From Pseudoponticoccus marisrubri (GTDB lineage: Bacteria; Pseudomonadota; Alphaproteobacteria; Rhodobacterales; Rhodobacteraceae): 64,000 nucleotides of DNA. The position numbers and the translations under genes were made by a program. The stretch covers positions 186,001-250,000 of the forward strand of contig NZ_LPXO01000002.1 of assembly GCF_001482405.1 (NCBI RefSeq). Reading direction: 5' to 3'. A model generated the notes under the pieces. It saw only the letters and a program-made list of their open reading frames with translations. It was not told where the DNA came from and ran no database searches. Below, piece by piece: positions 21,730 to 32,215 of this stretch (position 1 is the stretch's first letter; every line of letters begins with the position of its first letter).

Positions 21730-21744
21730 GTTCCATTTATGTTC
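21730..21744 (-). promoter_or_regulatory. LexA (SOS) box candidate
   Basis: GTTC-CATTTAT-GTTC on the plus strand (GAAC-ATAAATG-GAAC on the minus strand) is an exact match to the alphaproteobacterial LexA consensus with an AT-rich spacer. It sits between the SnoaL-like gene (start at 21710) and prfC (start at 21827), close enough to overlap the promoter of the former. Confidence 0.55.
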
Positions 21745-21826
21745 TCATCATGCCCCGACTTCGTGACAGGGGCAAGACAAAGCTCGGCGCTTGCGCCATT
21801 TCCCGGCCCCGCCTATATCCGCGGCC

Positions 21827-23446
<1,620 letters not shown>

Positions 23447-23472
23447 GCGGCCGCGCCCGCAAGGAGATCCAG

Positions 23473-24567
23473 ATGACGGGCGTGCTTGCCAGCCACCAGA
23501 TCGAGGCGCTGCTGCAGCGCCGCGCGATCCGCACCGACACCCCACCGGTCGAGGGACAGGTCCAGCCGGCCAGCCTCGATCTGCGGCTGGGCACGGTGGC
23601 CTACCGGGTGCGGGCCTCTTTCCTGGCCGGCGTGGGGCGCAGTGTGGCCGACCGCGTGGCCGAGTTCGAGATGCACCGCGTCGACCTGGCTCAAGGCGCG
23701 GTGCTGGAAAAGGGCTGCGTCTATGTCGTCCCGCTGATGGAGGCGCTGTCCCTGCCCGCCGACATCCACGCCATCGCCAATGCCAAGAGCTCGACCGGCC
23801 GGCTCGACCTCTTGACCCGCGTCATCACCGATGGCGGGACCGAGTTCGACCGCATCGCGCAAGGCTATGACGGCCCGCTTTATGCCGAGATCTGCCCGCG
23901 CTCCTTCTCGGTGCTGGTGCGGCCGGGGATGCGGCTGAACCAGATCCGCTTTCGCCGCGGACGCTCGGTGCTGGACGATGCCGAGCTGGCCGCCCTGCAT
24001 GACGCGCAGACGCTGGTCGCCGGCGGGCCGGCGGTGATCTCCGAGGGGCTGGGCTTTTCGGTCGATCTCAGCCCCGGCCCCGGCGGGCTGGTGGGCTGGC
24101 GCGCCAAGCCGCATACCGGGGTGATCGATCTCGACCGGATCGGTGTCTATGATCCGGCCGAGTTCTGGGACCCGCTGCACAGCGACCGCCGGCAACTGGT
24201 GCTGGACCCGGGCGCCTTCTACATCCTCGTCAGCCGCGAGGCGGTGCATATCCCGCCCGGATACGCCGCCGAGATGGCGCCCTACCTCGCCATGGTGGGC
24301 GAGTTCCGGGTCCATTACGCGGGCTTCTTCGATCCCGGTTTCGGCCACGCCGCCGCCGGCGGTGCGGGGGCGCGTGGCGTGTTGGAGGTGCGCTGCCACG
24401 AGGCGCCCTTCGTGCTGGAGCATGGCCAGACCGTGGGTCGGCTGGTCTATGAGCGTATGTCCGAGCTGCCCCGACAGCTTTACGGCGCGGGGATCGCCTC
24501 GAACTACCAGGGACAGGGGCTGAAACTGTCCAAGCATTTCCGAAGCGCGGACGCCCCGGACGGGTAA
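23473..24567 (+). CDS. dcd: 2'-deoxycytidine 5'-triphosphate deaminase, double-length form
   Basis: Deaminates dCTP to dUTP for thymidylate synthesis. The 364-residue protein is about twice the E. coli length and holds two dUTPase-like folds, roughly residues 10-175 and 190-350. The first has QPASLDLRLG and ANAKSSTGRLDLLTRVI; the second has MAPYLAMVGEFRVHYAGFFDPGFG. Long Dcd proteins of this kind are usual in Alphaproteobacteria. The ATG has AAGGAGA at 23461-23467. The gene begins 26 bases after prfC and may be co-transcribed with it. Confidence 0.9.
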   Translation: MTGVLASHQIEALLQRRAIRTDTPPVEGQVQPASLDLRLGTVAYRVRASFLAGVGRSVADRVAEFEMHRVDLAQGAVLEKGCVYVVPLMEALSLPADIHAIANAKSSTGRLDLLTRVITDGGTEFDRIAQGYDGPLYAEICPRSFSVLVRPGMRLNQIRFRRGRSVLDDAELAALHDAQTLVAGGPAVISEGLGFSVDLSPGPGGLVGWRAKPHTGVIDLDRIGVYDPAEFWDPLHSDRRQLVLDPGAFYILVSREAVHIPPGYAAEMAPYLAMVGEFRVHYAGFFDPGFGHAAAGGAGARGVLEVRCHEAPFVLEHGQTVGRLVYERMSELPRQLYGAGIASNYQGQGLKLSKHFRSADAPDG

Positions 24568-24571
24568 GCGC

Positions 24572-24760
24572 CTAGAACCGGCCCATGCGCTGCGCCATGC
24601 GCGCGGCCTTCTTGGCGTGGCGCGCGGCCTTGGGCCCCTTGCCCTTGCGACCCTTCGCACCGCCGCCCGAGGCGTGCCGGATCCCGGCATCCACCCCCTT
24701 GTTGACCAGCTTGCGCATCACCATGCGGGTGATCATGTTGACGATCTGGTTCGCGTTCAT
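24572..24760 (-). CDS. Small basic protein of unknown function
   Basis: A 62-residue protein: a helical N-terminal half (MNANQIVNMITRMVMRKLVN) and a lysine- and arginine-rich tail with GRKGKGPKAARHAKKAARMA. It has no Cys or Trp. AGGAGG lies six bases before the ATG, one of the best ribosome sites in the window, so it is surely translated. The basic tail suggests nucleic-acid or membrane binding, which is inference. It faces dcd tail to tail with a four-base gap. Confidence 0.65.
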   Translation of the reverse strand: MNANQIVNMITRMVMRKLVNKGVDAGIRHASGGGAKGRKGKGPKAARHAKKAARMAQRMGRF

Positions 24761-24823
24761 CTGCGGCCTCCTTGGGTTTGCCGACAGTATAGCGGGAAAT
24801 GTGCCGGTTTTCGGGCATCCCGC

Positions 24824-25501
24824 CTAGTCTTCGAAAAGCTCGCTCTGGTCCGCGCTGCCGGCCTCCTCGGCATCGGGGTCGTCCTCGTCGGAGTGCGACG
24901 TGCCCAGCGGCGAGGGGCGGTTGTCCAGCAGCCCCGCGGCGCGCAGCTCGGCCAAGCCCGGCAGGTCGCGCGCGTTCTCCAGCCCGAAATGATCGAGGAA
25001 CCCCTCGGTGACCACGAAGGTCACCGGCCGGCCCGGCGTCATGCGGCGGCGCCCGAAGCGGATCCACTCCATCTCGATCAGCTGGTCCACCGTGCCGCGC
25101 GACACCGACACGCCGCGGATCTCCTCGATCTCGGCGCGGGTGACGGGCTGGTGATAGGCGATGATGGCCAGCGTCTCGATCGCGGCGCGCGACAGCTTGC
25201 GCGTCTCCACCGTCTCGCGGCTCATCAGGAAGCCCAGGTCGGGCGCGGTGCGCATCGCCCAGGCATCGCCCACCCGGACAAGATGCACGCCGCGGCCCTC
25301 GTAGCGCTTGCGCAGATGGGCCAGCGCCTCGGCCGGGTCGCAGCCATGCGGCATACGCGATTCCAGCTCGCGCACGGTGACCGGTTCGGCCGTGGCAAAG
25401 AGGATCGCTTCGACCATGCGCTCCTGCTCGCCCATGGGCGGGGCCTCGAACAGGCTGTCGCGCGGGGGGCGCTGCGGGCTGTCGGCGCTCGGCTCAGTCA
25501 C
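24824..25501 (-). CDS. scpB: Segregation and condensation protein B
   Basis: Winged-helix partner of ScpA in the SMC-ScpAB chromosome condensation complex. The core MVEAILFATAEPVTVRELESRM and KLSRAAIETLAIIAYHQPVTRAEIEEIRGVSVSRGTVDQL is typical. The GTG at 25501 overlaps the scpA end by eight bases and has AAGGAG eight bases upstream; an ATG at 25435 is the alternative. The acidic C-terminal tail (DEDDPDAEEAGSADQSELFED in part) is common in this group. Confidence 0.93.
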   Translation of the reverse strand: MTEPSADSPQRPPRDSLFEAPPMGEQERMVEAILFATAEPVTVRELESRMPHGCDPAEALAHLRKRYEGRGVHLVRVGDAWAMRTAPDLGFLMSRETVETRKLSRAAIETLAIIAYHQPVTRAEIEEIRGVSVSRGTVDQLIEMEWIRFGRRRMTPGRPVTFVVTEGFLDHFGLENARDLPGLAELRAAGLLDNRPSPLGTSHSDEDDPDAEEAGSADQSELFED

Positions 25502-26288
25502 GCGGGTGCTCCTTCCGGCGCAGCTCGATCGGGGCGAAGGTCTCGGACTGGCGCAGCTCGGCCCGGCCCTCCTTGACCAGCTCCAGCGAGGCGGCAAAGG
25601 TCGCCGCAGTGGCCGAGCGCCAGCGCACCGGGTCCTCGTCCCAGCCCTCGGGCAGGTAGGACTGGATGTCGGTCCATTGCCCGGCAAAGCCGATCATGCC
25701 GCGCATCCGGTCCAGCGCCTGTTCCATGGTGAAGACGCTGTCGCGATCCATCACGAAGGGGCGGAAATCGTCCCGCGTGCGGATCCGCGAATAGGCCTGC
25801 ATCAGGTCCAGCAGCGTGGCGGTGTATTGCACCTTCCGCACCCGCTCCATCCGTTCGGGCAGGCCGCGGGCAAAGAAGTCGCGCCCCAGCCGGTCGCGCG
25901 CCATCAGCCGGGCGGCGGCCTCGCGCATGGCCTGCAGCCGCTCCAGCTGAAAGGCCAGGTGCGCGGCCAGGTCCTCGCCCGACGGGCCCTCCTCGGTCGG
26001 GTCGGGCGGCAGCAGCAGGCGCGATTTCAAGAAGGCCAGCCAGGCCGCCATCACCAGGTAGTCGGCCGCAAGCTCGATACGCAGCGCCTTGGCCTTCTCG
26101 ACGAAGGCGAGGTATTGCTGCGCCAGCGCCAGCACCGAGATCTTGCGCAGGTCCACCTTCTGCGTACGCGCCATGTTGAGCAGCAGGTCCAGCGGCCCCT
26201 CGAAGCCGTCCACATCCACCACCAGCGCCTCGGCGGCCAGCCGGTCGGTGACAGAGATGGGCTCGGAAGAATTATCGGCGTCGGTCAT
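25494..26288 (-). CDS. scpA: Segregation and condensation protein A
   Basis: Kleisin subunit that bridges SMC heads and binds ScpB. The 264-residue protein starts with the N-terminal kleisin helix region FEGPLDLLLNMARTQKVDLRKISV and ends with a winged-helix part (RWRSATAATFAASLELVKEGRAEL). Its 5' end overlaps nagZ by 17 bases and its 3' end overlaps scpB by 8, so the three are translationally coupled. Confidence 0.94.
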   Translation of the reverse strand: MTDADNSSEPISVTDRLAAEALVVDVDGFEGPLDLLLNMARTQKVDLRKISVLALAQQYLAFVEKAKALRIELAADYLVMAAWLAFLKSRLLLPPDPTEEGPSGEDLAAHLAFQLERLQAMREAAARLMARDRLGRDFFARGLPERMERVRKVQYTATLLDLMQAYSRIRTRDDFRPFVMDRDSVFTMEQALDRMRGMIGFAGQWTDIQSYLPEGWDEDPVRWRSATAATFAASLELVKEGRAELRQSETFAPIELRRKEHPRD

Positions 26289-27285
26289 GGGCAGCGCGGG
26301 TCAGAAGCGCTTCAAACTCTGCACTCAGCGACGCGATGTCAACCGGGTCGGGCTGCGGCCGGCGGGCCAGCGCCGCCTCGGCCCGGGCCTGCGCGGCCGG
26401 GGTCATCTCGCCCACCCGCGCCATCAGCGCAGTCATCTCGCCGAGATCCCCGTTGCAGTGCAGCACCGCGTCGCAGCCCGCCTGCAGCGCCGCGACCCCG
26501 CGCTCGGGCACCGTGCCCGACAGCGCCTGCATCGAGATGTCATCGGTCATCAGCAGGCCCGTAAAGCCGATCCGGTCGCGGATGAGCCCGATCATCACCT
26601 CGGACACCGTGGCCGGGCGCGGGTCGATCGCCTCGAAGACGAGATGCGCGGACATGCCCAGCGGCAGGTCGGCCAGCGCGCGGAAGGCGGCGAAATCCGT
26701 CTCTTCCAGCGCCTCGCGCGGGGCCGTGACGCGCGGCAGGTCGAGATGGCTGTCCAGCGTGCCCAGCCCGTGGCCCGGCATGTGTTTCATCACCGGCAGC
26801 ACGCCTCCCAGCGCCGTGCCCTCGACCACCGCGCGGCCCAGCGTCACCACCTGCGACAGGCTCTCGCCCAGGCAGCGGTTGCGCAGCACGGGATGGGTGT
26901 CGGGGCGCGCGATGTCCAGCGTGGGCACGCAGTTCGTGTCGATGCCGAGCGCGCGCAGCTCCTGCGCGATGATCCGGTAGCGCAGCCGCATCGCCTCGGG
27001 CGCGGTCTCCCCGAACCGCGCGGCCTCGTCCAGCGGTGGCTGCCAGGTCCGCGCCAGCGGCGGGCGCAGGCGCTGCACGCGCCCGCCCTCCTGGTCGATC
27101 AGGATCGGCGCCTCGCGGCCCACGCTGTCGCGCAGCGCGTCGCAGAGCGCGCGGATCTGCTCGGGCGCCTCGAGGTTGCGGTCGAACAGGATGAAACCGA
27201 AAGGCTGCGTCTCGGCAAAGAGCGCCGCCTCCTCCGGGGTCAGGCGCGGCCCCGCGACACCGAGGATCGCCGCGCCGAACCGCAT
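26272..27285 (-). CDS. nagZ: Beta-N-acetylhexosaminidase NagZ
   Basis: Removes N-acetylglucosamine from anhydro-muropeptides in cytoplasmic peptidoglycan recycling. The 337-residue GH3 protein has LIDQEGGRVQRL, the flexible-loop catalytic motif KHMPGHG and the nucleophile Asp in LLMTDDISM. The ATG at 27285 shares a base with the stop of the SPOR gene. Operon position after a SPOR-domain protein fits a cell-wall role. Confidence 0.94.
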   Translation of the reverse strand: MRFGAAILGVAGPRLTPEEAALFAETQPFGFILFDRNLEAPEQIRALCDALRDSVGREAPILIDQEGGRVQRLRPPLARTWQPPLDEAARFGETAPEAMRLRYRIIAQELRALGIDTNCVPTLDIARPDTHPVLRNRCLGESLSQVVTLGRAVVEGTALGGVLPVMKHMPGHGLGTLDSHLDLPRVTAPREALEETDFAAFRALADLPLGMSAHLVFEAIDPRPATVSEVMIGLIRDRIGFTGLLMTDDISMQALSGTVPERGVAALQAGCDAVLHCNGDLGEMTALMARVGEMTPAAQARAEAALARRPQPDPVDIASLSAEFEALLTRAAHDRRR

Positions 27286-28265
27286 CAGCGGGTCACCACC
27301 GGGATGCAATCGACATTCTGCGCCACGAAGGCCGCACAGAAACGCCGTGCATCGGAGAGATCGGCAAAGCCATGCGCGCGCAGCCGGTAGAACACCCGGC
27401 CGCCGGAATTGGCCCGCTGGATCACCCGGTCCTTGCCTTCGAGATATTCGCCGAAGCGCCCCTCCAGCCGGTCCCATTCCGAGCGCGCGGTCTCGGGGCT
27501 GTCAAAGGCGCCGATCTGCACCAGCCGCGTGCCGGGATCGAGCGTGTCCGCGTCGATCTCGCGCGCGCCGACACTGACCGTCGAGGGCAGCGGCAGCTCG
27601 CCCGCGGCGGCCACCTGCGTGCCCAGCCCCGCGGGGCGCGGACGTGGCCGCAGCGATCGGTTGAGCGCGCCATTGGCATCGACCAGCGGCCGCGGCGCCG
27701 CCTCGGGCTCTGCCTCCACCGGTTCGGCCAGCTCGGTGACCACGGGCTTGTCCTCGCCCGGGGCCAGCTCGGACAGTGGCGCCGCACCGGCGGCCAGCTG
27801 GTTGGCCAGCGCCTGGATCGGATCCTCGTCCTCGGCCAGCTCGAAGGGCGGGTCGACCTCCATGATCTCGGCCTGCTCGGCCAGCGAGGTCTGCATTGGC
27901 GGGTCTTCGCGCGGGCTCAGCGTGCCCGCGGCCACGTCCTCCTCGGCCAGGCCCGAGGGCTGCGGCGCCAGAACCAGACGGTCGGGCGGCGGCGCGGTCG
28001 CGCCGCTGCCGGCCACGGTATTGACCGCCAGCCCGGTATTCTCGGCCAGCTGGCCGCCGGGATCCTCGGGGGCGACGCGCATCGGCCCGCCCATGGCCTG
28101 CACCACCGGCACGCCGCTGACATCGCGCGATACCACGCCGTAGCCCCAGACCCCCACGCCCGCGACCAGCGCCAGCGAAGCCGCCGCGCCGATCCAGTTG
28201 GTCAGGGACGCAACCTTTCCCGGAGCAGGGGGCATGTCGCCCCCCTCATAGGTGAAATCCGCCAT
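27285..28265 (-). CDS. SPOR-domain membrane protein
   Basis: A 326-residue protein with a short cytoplasmic start, one membrane segment at about residues 22-44, a long acidic and proline-rich linker, and a C-terminal SPOR domain from about residue 245 (TRLVQIGAFDSPETARSEWDRL ... RVFYRLRAHGFADLSDARRFC). SPOR domains bind denuded septal peptidoglycan, so a role in division is likely. The ATG at 28265 is preferred to a frame extension of 19 codons because AGAGAGG lies just upstream. It sits between argS and nagZ, the usual Rhodobacterales order. Confidence 0.85.
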   Translation of the reverse strand: MADFTYEGGDMPPAPGKVASLTNWIGAAASLALVAGVGVWGYGVVSRDVSGVPVVQAMGGPMRVAPEDPGGQLAENTGLAVNTVAGSGATAPPPDRLVLAPQPSGLAEEDVAAGTLSPREDPPMQTSLAEQAEIMEVDPPFELAEDEDPIQALANQLAAGAAPLSELAPGEDKPVVTELAEPVEAEPEAAPRPLVDANGALNRSLRPRPRPAGLGTQVAAAGELPLPSTVSVGAREIDADTLDPGTRLVQIGAFDSPETARSEWDRLEGRFGEYLEGKDRVIQRANSGGRVFYRLRAHGFADLSDARRFCAAFVAQNVDCIPVVTR

Positions 28266-28352
28266 CTCTGCCTCTCTCGTCCGGACGGCACGGGGCCGAC
28301 CGGAAAACCGCTCGTCTGTCACCGCGCGCGAGAAAGTTGGATGGGATGGGAC

Positions 28353-28369
28353 CGGGCGCGCCGCGCCCG
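28353..28369 (-). terminator. Hairpin in the argS-SPOR gap
   Basis: CGGGCGC and GCGCCCG form a 7-bp stem with a GCC loop, 63 bases after the argS stop and 88 bases before the SPOR start. There is no T run. It may reduce readthrough or protect a transcript end. Confidence 0.3.
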
Positions 28370-28431
28370 TTCATGTTCCGCCCGATATTCCGCCTGCGCG
28401 CCTGCCTGTGCCCGCCGGCGGAACAGCGTCT

Positions 28432-30171
28432 TCAGCGCATTTCTTCCACCGGGGTCACGCCCAAGATACCAAGACCGGCGGAAATGACAATGGAAACGGC
28501 CCGGGCCAGCACGATTTTCCGCTGCGAGGCTTCCGCATCCTCCTGCAAGAAGCGCAGCTCGGGCGCGTCATTGCCGCGGTTCCACAGCCCGTGCAGTTCC
28601 GCCGCCAGCTCCGACAGGTAGGTGGCGATGCGGTGCGGCTCATGCGTGCGTGCGGCGATCTCGACCTGACGCGGCCAGTCGGCCAGCTTGGCGGCCAGCG
28701 CGCGCTCGGCCTCGTGGCCCATGTCGGGCGTCACCCCGGCCAGGGCCGCATCGCTCACGTCGACCCCGTCGGCACCCGCCTTGCGCAGCACCGAGCAGAT
28801 CCGGGCGTGGGCATATTGCACGTAGAAGACCGGGTTCTCCTTGGACTGCTCGACCACCTTGTCGAAGTCGAAATCCAGCGCCGCGTCGGGCTTGCGCGTC
28901 AGCATGTGGAACCGCGCCACGTCGGCGCCGACCATGTCGACCACGTCGCGCAGCGTCACGAAAGTGCCGGCGCGCTTGGACATCTTGAAGGGCTCGCCGT
29001 TCTTGTAGAGCTTGACCAGCTGGATCAGCTTGATGTCCAGCGGCACCGCCCCGTCCGACAGCGCGCTGACCGCGGCCTTCATGCGCTTGACATAGCCGCC
29101 GTGATCGGCACCGAAGATGTCGATCAGCATGTCGAAACCGCGGCTGACCTTGTCGTAGTGATAGGCGATGTCAGGCGCGAAATAGGTCCAGCTGCCATCC
29201 GATTTCATGATCGGCCGATCCACGTCGTCGCCATGCGCGGTCGAGCGGAACAGCGTCTGCTCGCGCGGCTCCCAGTCCTCGGGCGTCTTGCCCTTGGGCG
29301 GCTCCAGCGTGCCGCGATAGATCAGCCCCTTGTCGTCCAGATCCTTGATCGCGGATTCGATCCGGCCCGTGCCGTAAAGGCTCTTCTCCGAGAAGAAGTG
29401 ATCCATGTGCACACCCAGCGCCGCCAGGTCGTCACGGATCAGCGCCATCATCGCCTCGGTGGCAAAGCTGCGCACCTCGGACAGCCAGACCGCCTCGCCC
29501 TGGTCCAGGTAGGCGTCGCCCACCTTCTCCTTCAGCGCCTGGCCCACCGGCACGAGGTAGTCGCCCGGATAGGTGCCGTCGGCAAACTCCACCTCGCGGC
29601 CATGCGCTTCAAGGTAGCGCAGGTAGACCGAGCGGGCCAGCACGTCGACCTGCGCGCCGCCATCGTTGATGTAGTATTCACGCGTCACGTCATAGCCCGC
29701 ATAGGCCAGAAGCGAGGCCATGGCATCGCCCACGATGGCGCCGCGCGCATGGCCCACATGCATCGGCCCCGTCGGGTTGGCCGAGACATATTCGACATTG
29801 ACCCGCGTGCCCTTCCCCATCTCGGAGCGGCCATAGCTGTCGCCCTGCCGCAGGATCGCCGTGGCCAGCGCCTGCCAGACCGCCGGCGCCAGCCGCAGGT
29901 TCAGAAAGCCCGGCCCCGCCACCTCGGCCGAGGCGATGCGGTCATCGGCGCGCAGCTTGGCGGCCAGCGCCTCGGCGATGTCGCGCGGCTTGGCGCGGGC
30001 GGGCTTGGCCAGCACCATCGCGGCATTGGTGGCCATGTCGCCGTGCGCGGGATCGCGCGGCGGCTCGGTGGTGACCGGGTCGAGGGTCAGCCCCTCGGGC
30101 AGCGCGCCCTCGGCCTGCAACGCCTCGATCGAGGCGATGACCAGCGCGCGGATATCGGAGAACAGGTTCAT
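28432..30171 (-). CDS. argS: Arginyl-tRNA synthetase
   Basis: Class I synthetase that charges tRNA-Arg. The 579-residue protein has the HIGH-type motif in [20 protein letters not shown] and MSKRAGTFV near residue 390 as the KMSKS counterpart. The C-terminal DALR anticodon-binding region starts near [18 protein letters not shown]. The ATG at 30171 has GGAGC about ten bases upstream. It precedes the SPOR-nagZ-scpAB genes on the same strand. Confidence 0.97.
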   Translation of the reverse strand: MNLFSDIRALVIASIEALQAEGALPEGLTLDPVTTEPPRDPAHGDMATNAAMVLAKPARAKPRDIAEALAAKLRADDRIASAEVAGPGFLNLRLAPAVWQALATAILRQGDSYGRSEMGKGTRVNVEYVSANPTGPMHVGHARGAIVGDAMASLLAYAGYDVTREYYINDGGAQVDVLARSVYLRYLEAHGREVEFADGTYPGDYLVPVGQALKEKVGDAYLDQGEAVWLSEVRSFATEAMMALIRDDLAALGVHMDHFFSEKSLYGTGRIESAIKDLDDKGLIYRGTLEPPKGKTPEDWEPREQTLFRSTAHGDDVDRPIMKSDGSWTYFAPDIAYHYDKVSRGFDMLIDIFGADHGGYVKRMKAAVSALSDGAVPLDIKLIQLVKLYKNGEPFKMSKRAGTFVTLRDVVDMVGADVARFHMLTRKPDAALDFDFDKVVEQSKENPVFYVQYAHARICSVLRKAGADGVDVSDAALAGVTPDMGHEAERALAAKLADWPRQVEIAARTHEPHRIATYLSELAAELHGLWNRGNDAPELRFLQEDAEASQRKIVLARAVSIVISAGLGILGVTPVEEMR

Positions 30172-30240
30172 GCGGGATAGCTCCTGAGGATCGGCGCCCC
30201 CTCTACCATGCCCTCCGGCAAGGTCAAACCGGGCGCCCCT

Positions 30241-30298
30241 TTCATCTTTCCGACAAATACTCCCGCCGGAGGCGACACGGCCGGCGCAAGCCGGCCGT
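30241..30298 (-). repeat. GAGTATTTG 3' element and tetraloop hairpin after the antiporter gene
   Basis: On the minus strand, 39 bases after the antiporter stop, ACGGCCGGC and GCCGGCCGT pair around a 4-base loop (30277-30298). Next comes GGAGTATTTGTCGGAAAGAT (30244-30263), followed by GAA. A near copy (GAGTATTTGGAAAGAGAAGA) follows erpA at 34696-34715. I recall similar 3'-end sequences as common in Roseobacter genomes. The role is unknown. Confidence 0.5.
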
Positions 30299-30336
30299 CC
30301 CCTCCCAAGCAAACCCGGCGGCGCAGCCCCTCCCGC

Positions 30337-32160
30337 TCAGGCCTGGCCCGCGGCGCGCTCGGGGCGCGCCGGCATCAGCGCCACGACGCGCGTGCCGGCG
30401 GTCTCCTTGACCGGCGTCTCGGGGCCCAGCAGGCGCAGCGTCCCGTTCGGGCCGAGATCCGCCACCGGCACCGCTTCGGGATGGGTCTCGCGCCAGCGCT
30501 CCAGCGTGAACTCCTCCGACAGCTCGGTCACCCGGAACTCCCAGCCCTCGGCGAGCCGCGCATTGGCCTCGAAGAAGGTCTCGCCCGCCCCGATCGGCTG
30601 GCCGCCCAGCGTGGGCGGCAGCGCGTGGCGCGTGCTCGACTGCTGCACGCGCTTGACCTGGAAGACGTTCTCGCGGCCGAACTCGGGCGCCATGTCGGTG
30701 GCCACCAGCGTGTTGTAGGCATCATTGTCGGTGGCGCAGATCAGCTTTTCATAGGCCACGTGGTTCAGCCGGTGCTCGGCGCTCTCGGACAGGATGTCAC
30801 CGAAGAACGTGTCCAGCCCCGCCGCCCGCGCGGCGCGCAGATGCGCGTGGTTGGGATCGGCGATCAGCACCGGCAGGTCGAGCGTGCTCAGCGTCTCGCC
30901 CAGCGCCACCGCCCAGCGCGACCCGCCCAGGATCAGCACCCCCGGCTTGCGCGAGGCCACCAGCCCCAGCCAGCGCGCCATGGGCGTCAGGGTGAAGCCG
31001 TGCAGCACCACGGTCGCGGCCACCAGCGCGAAGGCCAGCGGCGCCACGCGGTCAGCATCCTCGATGCCGATCTGCACCAGCCGCTCGCCGAAGAGCCCCG
31101 CCACCGCGACCAGCACCACGCCGCGCGGCCCGGTAAAGGCGACCAGCAGCCGCTCGCGCCAGGCGACATTGGTCACCGCCAGCGCGATCAGCACCGGCAG
31201 CGGCCGCGCCACGAGGATCACCACCGCCACGAAGACCGCCGCGCGCCAGTCCAGCGTGCGCAGCACGTCGAGGCTCATCCCCGCGGCCAGCAGGATGAAC
31301 ACGCCCGAGACCAGCAGGATCGTGGCATGTTCCTTGAAACGGCGCAGCTCGACAAAGCTGGGCAGGCTGGAATTGGCGATCCACAGCCCCATGATCGTGA
31401 CTGCCAGCAGCCCGCTTTCATGCAGCACCGAATCGGCCAGCGCGAAGACCGACAGGACCAGCACGAACAGCACCGGCACCTTCATGAACTCGGGCACATG
31501 CGCCTGCCGGAAGGCCCGCACCAGCCCCCAGCCCGCGGCCAGCCCCAGCACCGTGGCCACGGTGATGCCCAGCGCCAGCTGCTGGATGGCATGTGCCGCG
31601 CTCGTGGCGGTCTGAAGCACGATCACCACCTCGAAGGCCAGCACCGCGGCCAGCGCGCCGACGGGATCGTTGACGATCGCCTCCCATTGCAGCAGCTGGG
31701 CGGGACGCCGCGCCAGCCTTGCCTGCCGCAGCAGCGGCGCGATCACCGTGGGACCGGTGACGATCATGATGCCGCCGAACACGGCCGAGGCCTCGAGGCT
31801 GAGCCCGGCCACGAAATGCAGCGCGCCGGTCGAGGCCAGCCAGCCAAGCGGCGCACCGATCAGCACCAGCCGGCGCACCCCCGTGGCGGCGTCCGACAGC
31901 GAGCGCAGGTGCAGCGTCAGCCCGCCCTCGAAGAGGATGATGGCCACGGCCACGGCGATCATCGGCTCCAGCATGCCCCCGAACTGGGTGCGCGGGTCGA
32001 GGATGCCGGTCAGCGGGCCGATGATCAGCCCGGCCGCCAGCATCAGCACGATGGCCGGCAGGCGCAGCCGCCAGGCCAGCCACTGGCTGCCCACGCCCAG
32101 CGCGCCCACCAGCGAAAAGGCCAGCACGGGGTCCAGCCCCGCGGTCTCTGCTGTCGCCAT
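30337..32160 (-). CDS. Cation:proton antiporter (CPA family) with C-terminal nucleotide-binding domain
   Basis: A 607-residue membrane protein. Residues 5-395 have about twelve hydrophobic segments and the conserved VNDPVGALAAV with the transport Asp. From about residue 405 a Rossmann-like RCK/TrkA-N domain follows (PGVLILGGSRWAVALGETLSTLDLPVLIADP), so ion transport is probably gated by a nucleotide. It resembles NhaP/KefC-type exchangers; whether Na+ or K+ is carried is not evident. The ATG at 32160 follows GGGACAT closely; ten upstream codons are possible. It lies inside the dgt-argS strand block. Confidence 0.85.
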   Translation of the reverse strand: MATAETAGLDPVLAFSLVGALGVGSQWLAWRLRLPAIVLMLAAGLIIGPLTGILDPRTQFGGMLEPMIAVAVAIILFEGGLTLHLRSLSDAATGVRRLVLIGAPLGWLASTGALHFVAGLSLEASAVFGGIMIVTGPTVIAPLLRQARLARRPAQLLQWEAIVNDPVGALAAVLAFEVVIVLQTATSAAHAIQQLALGITVATVLGLAAGWGLVRAFRQAHVPEFMKVPVLFVLVLSVFALADSVLHESGLLAVTIMGLWIANSSLPSFVELRRFKEHATILLVSGVFILLAAGMSLDVLRTLDWRAAVFVAVVILVARPLPVLIALAVTNVAWRERLLVAFTGPRGVVLVAVAGLFGERLVQIGIEDADRVAPLAFALVAATVVLHGFTLTPMARWLGLVASRKPGVLILGGSRWAVALGETLSTLDLPVLIADPNHAHLRAARAAGLDTFFGDILSESAEHRLNHVAYEKLICATDNDAYNTLVATDMAPEFGRENVFQVKRVQQSSTRHALPPTLGGQPIGAGETFFEANARLAEGWEFRVTELSEEFTLERWRETHPEAVPVADLGPNGTLRLLGPETPVKETAGTRVVALMPARPERAAGQA

Positions 32161-32215
32161 GTCCCTGCCTTCCCGTCCGTTTCGCGGCACGCCCGCCGCG
32201 CCTGTCGCGCGATAC

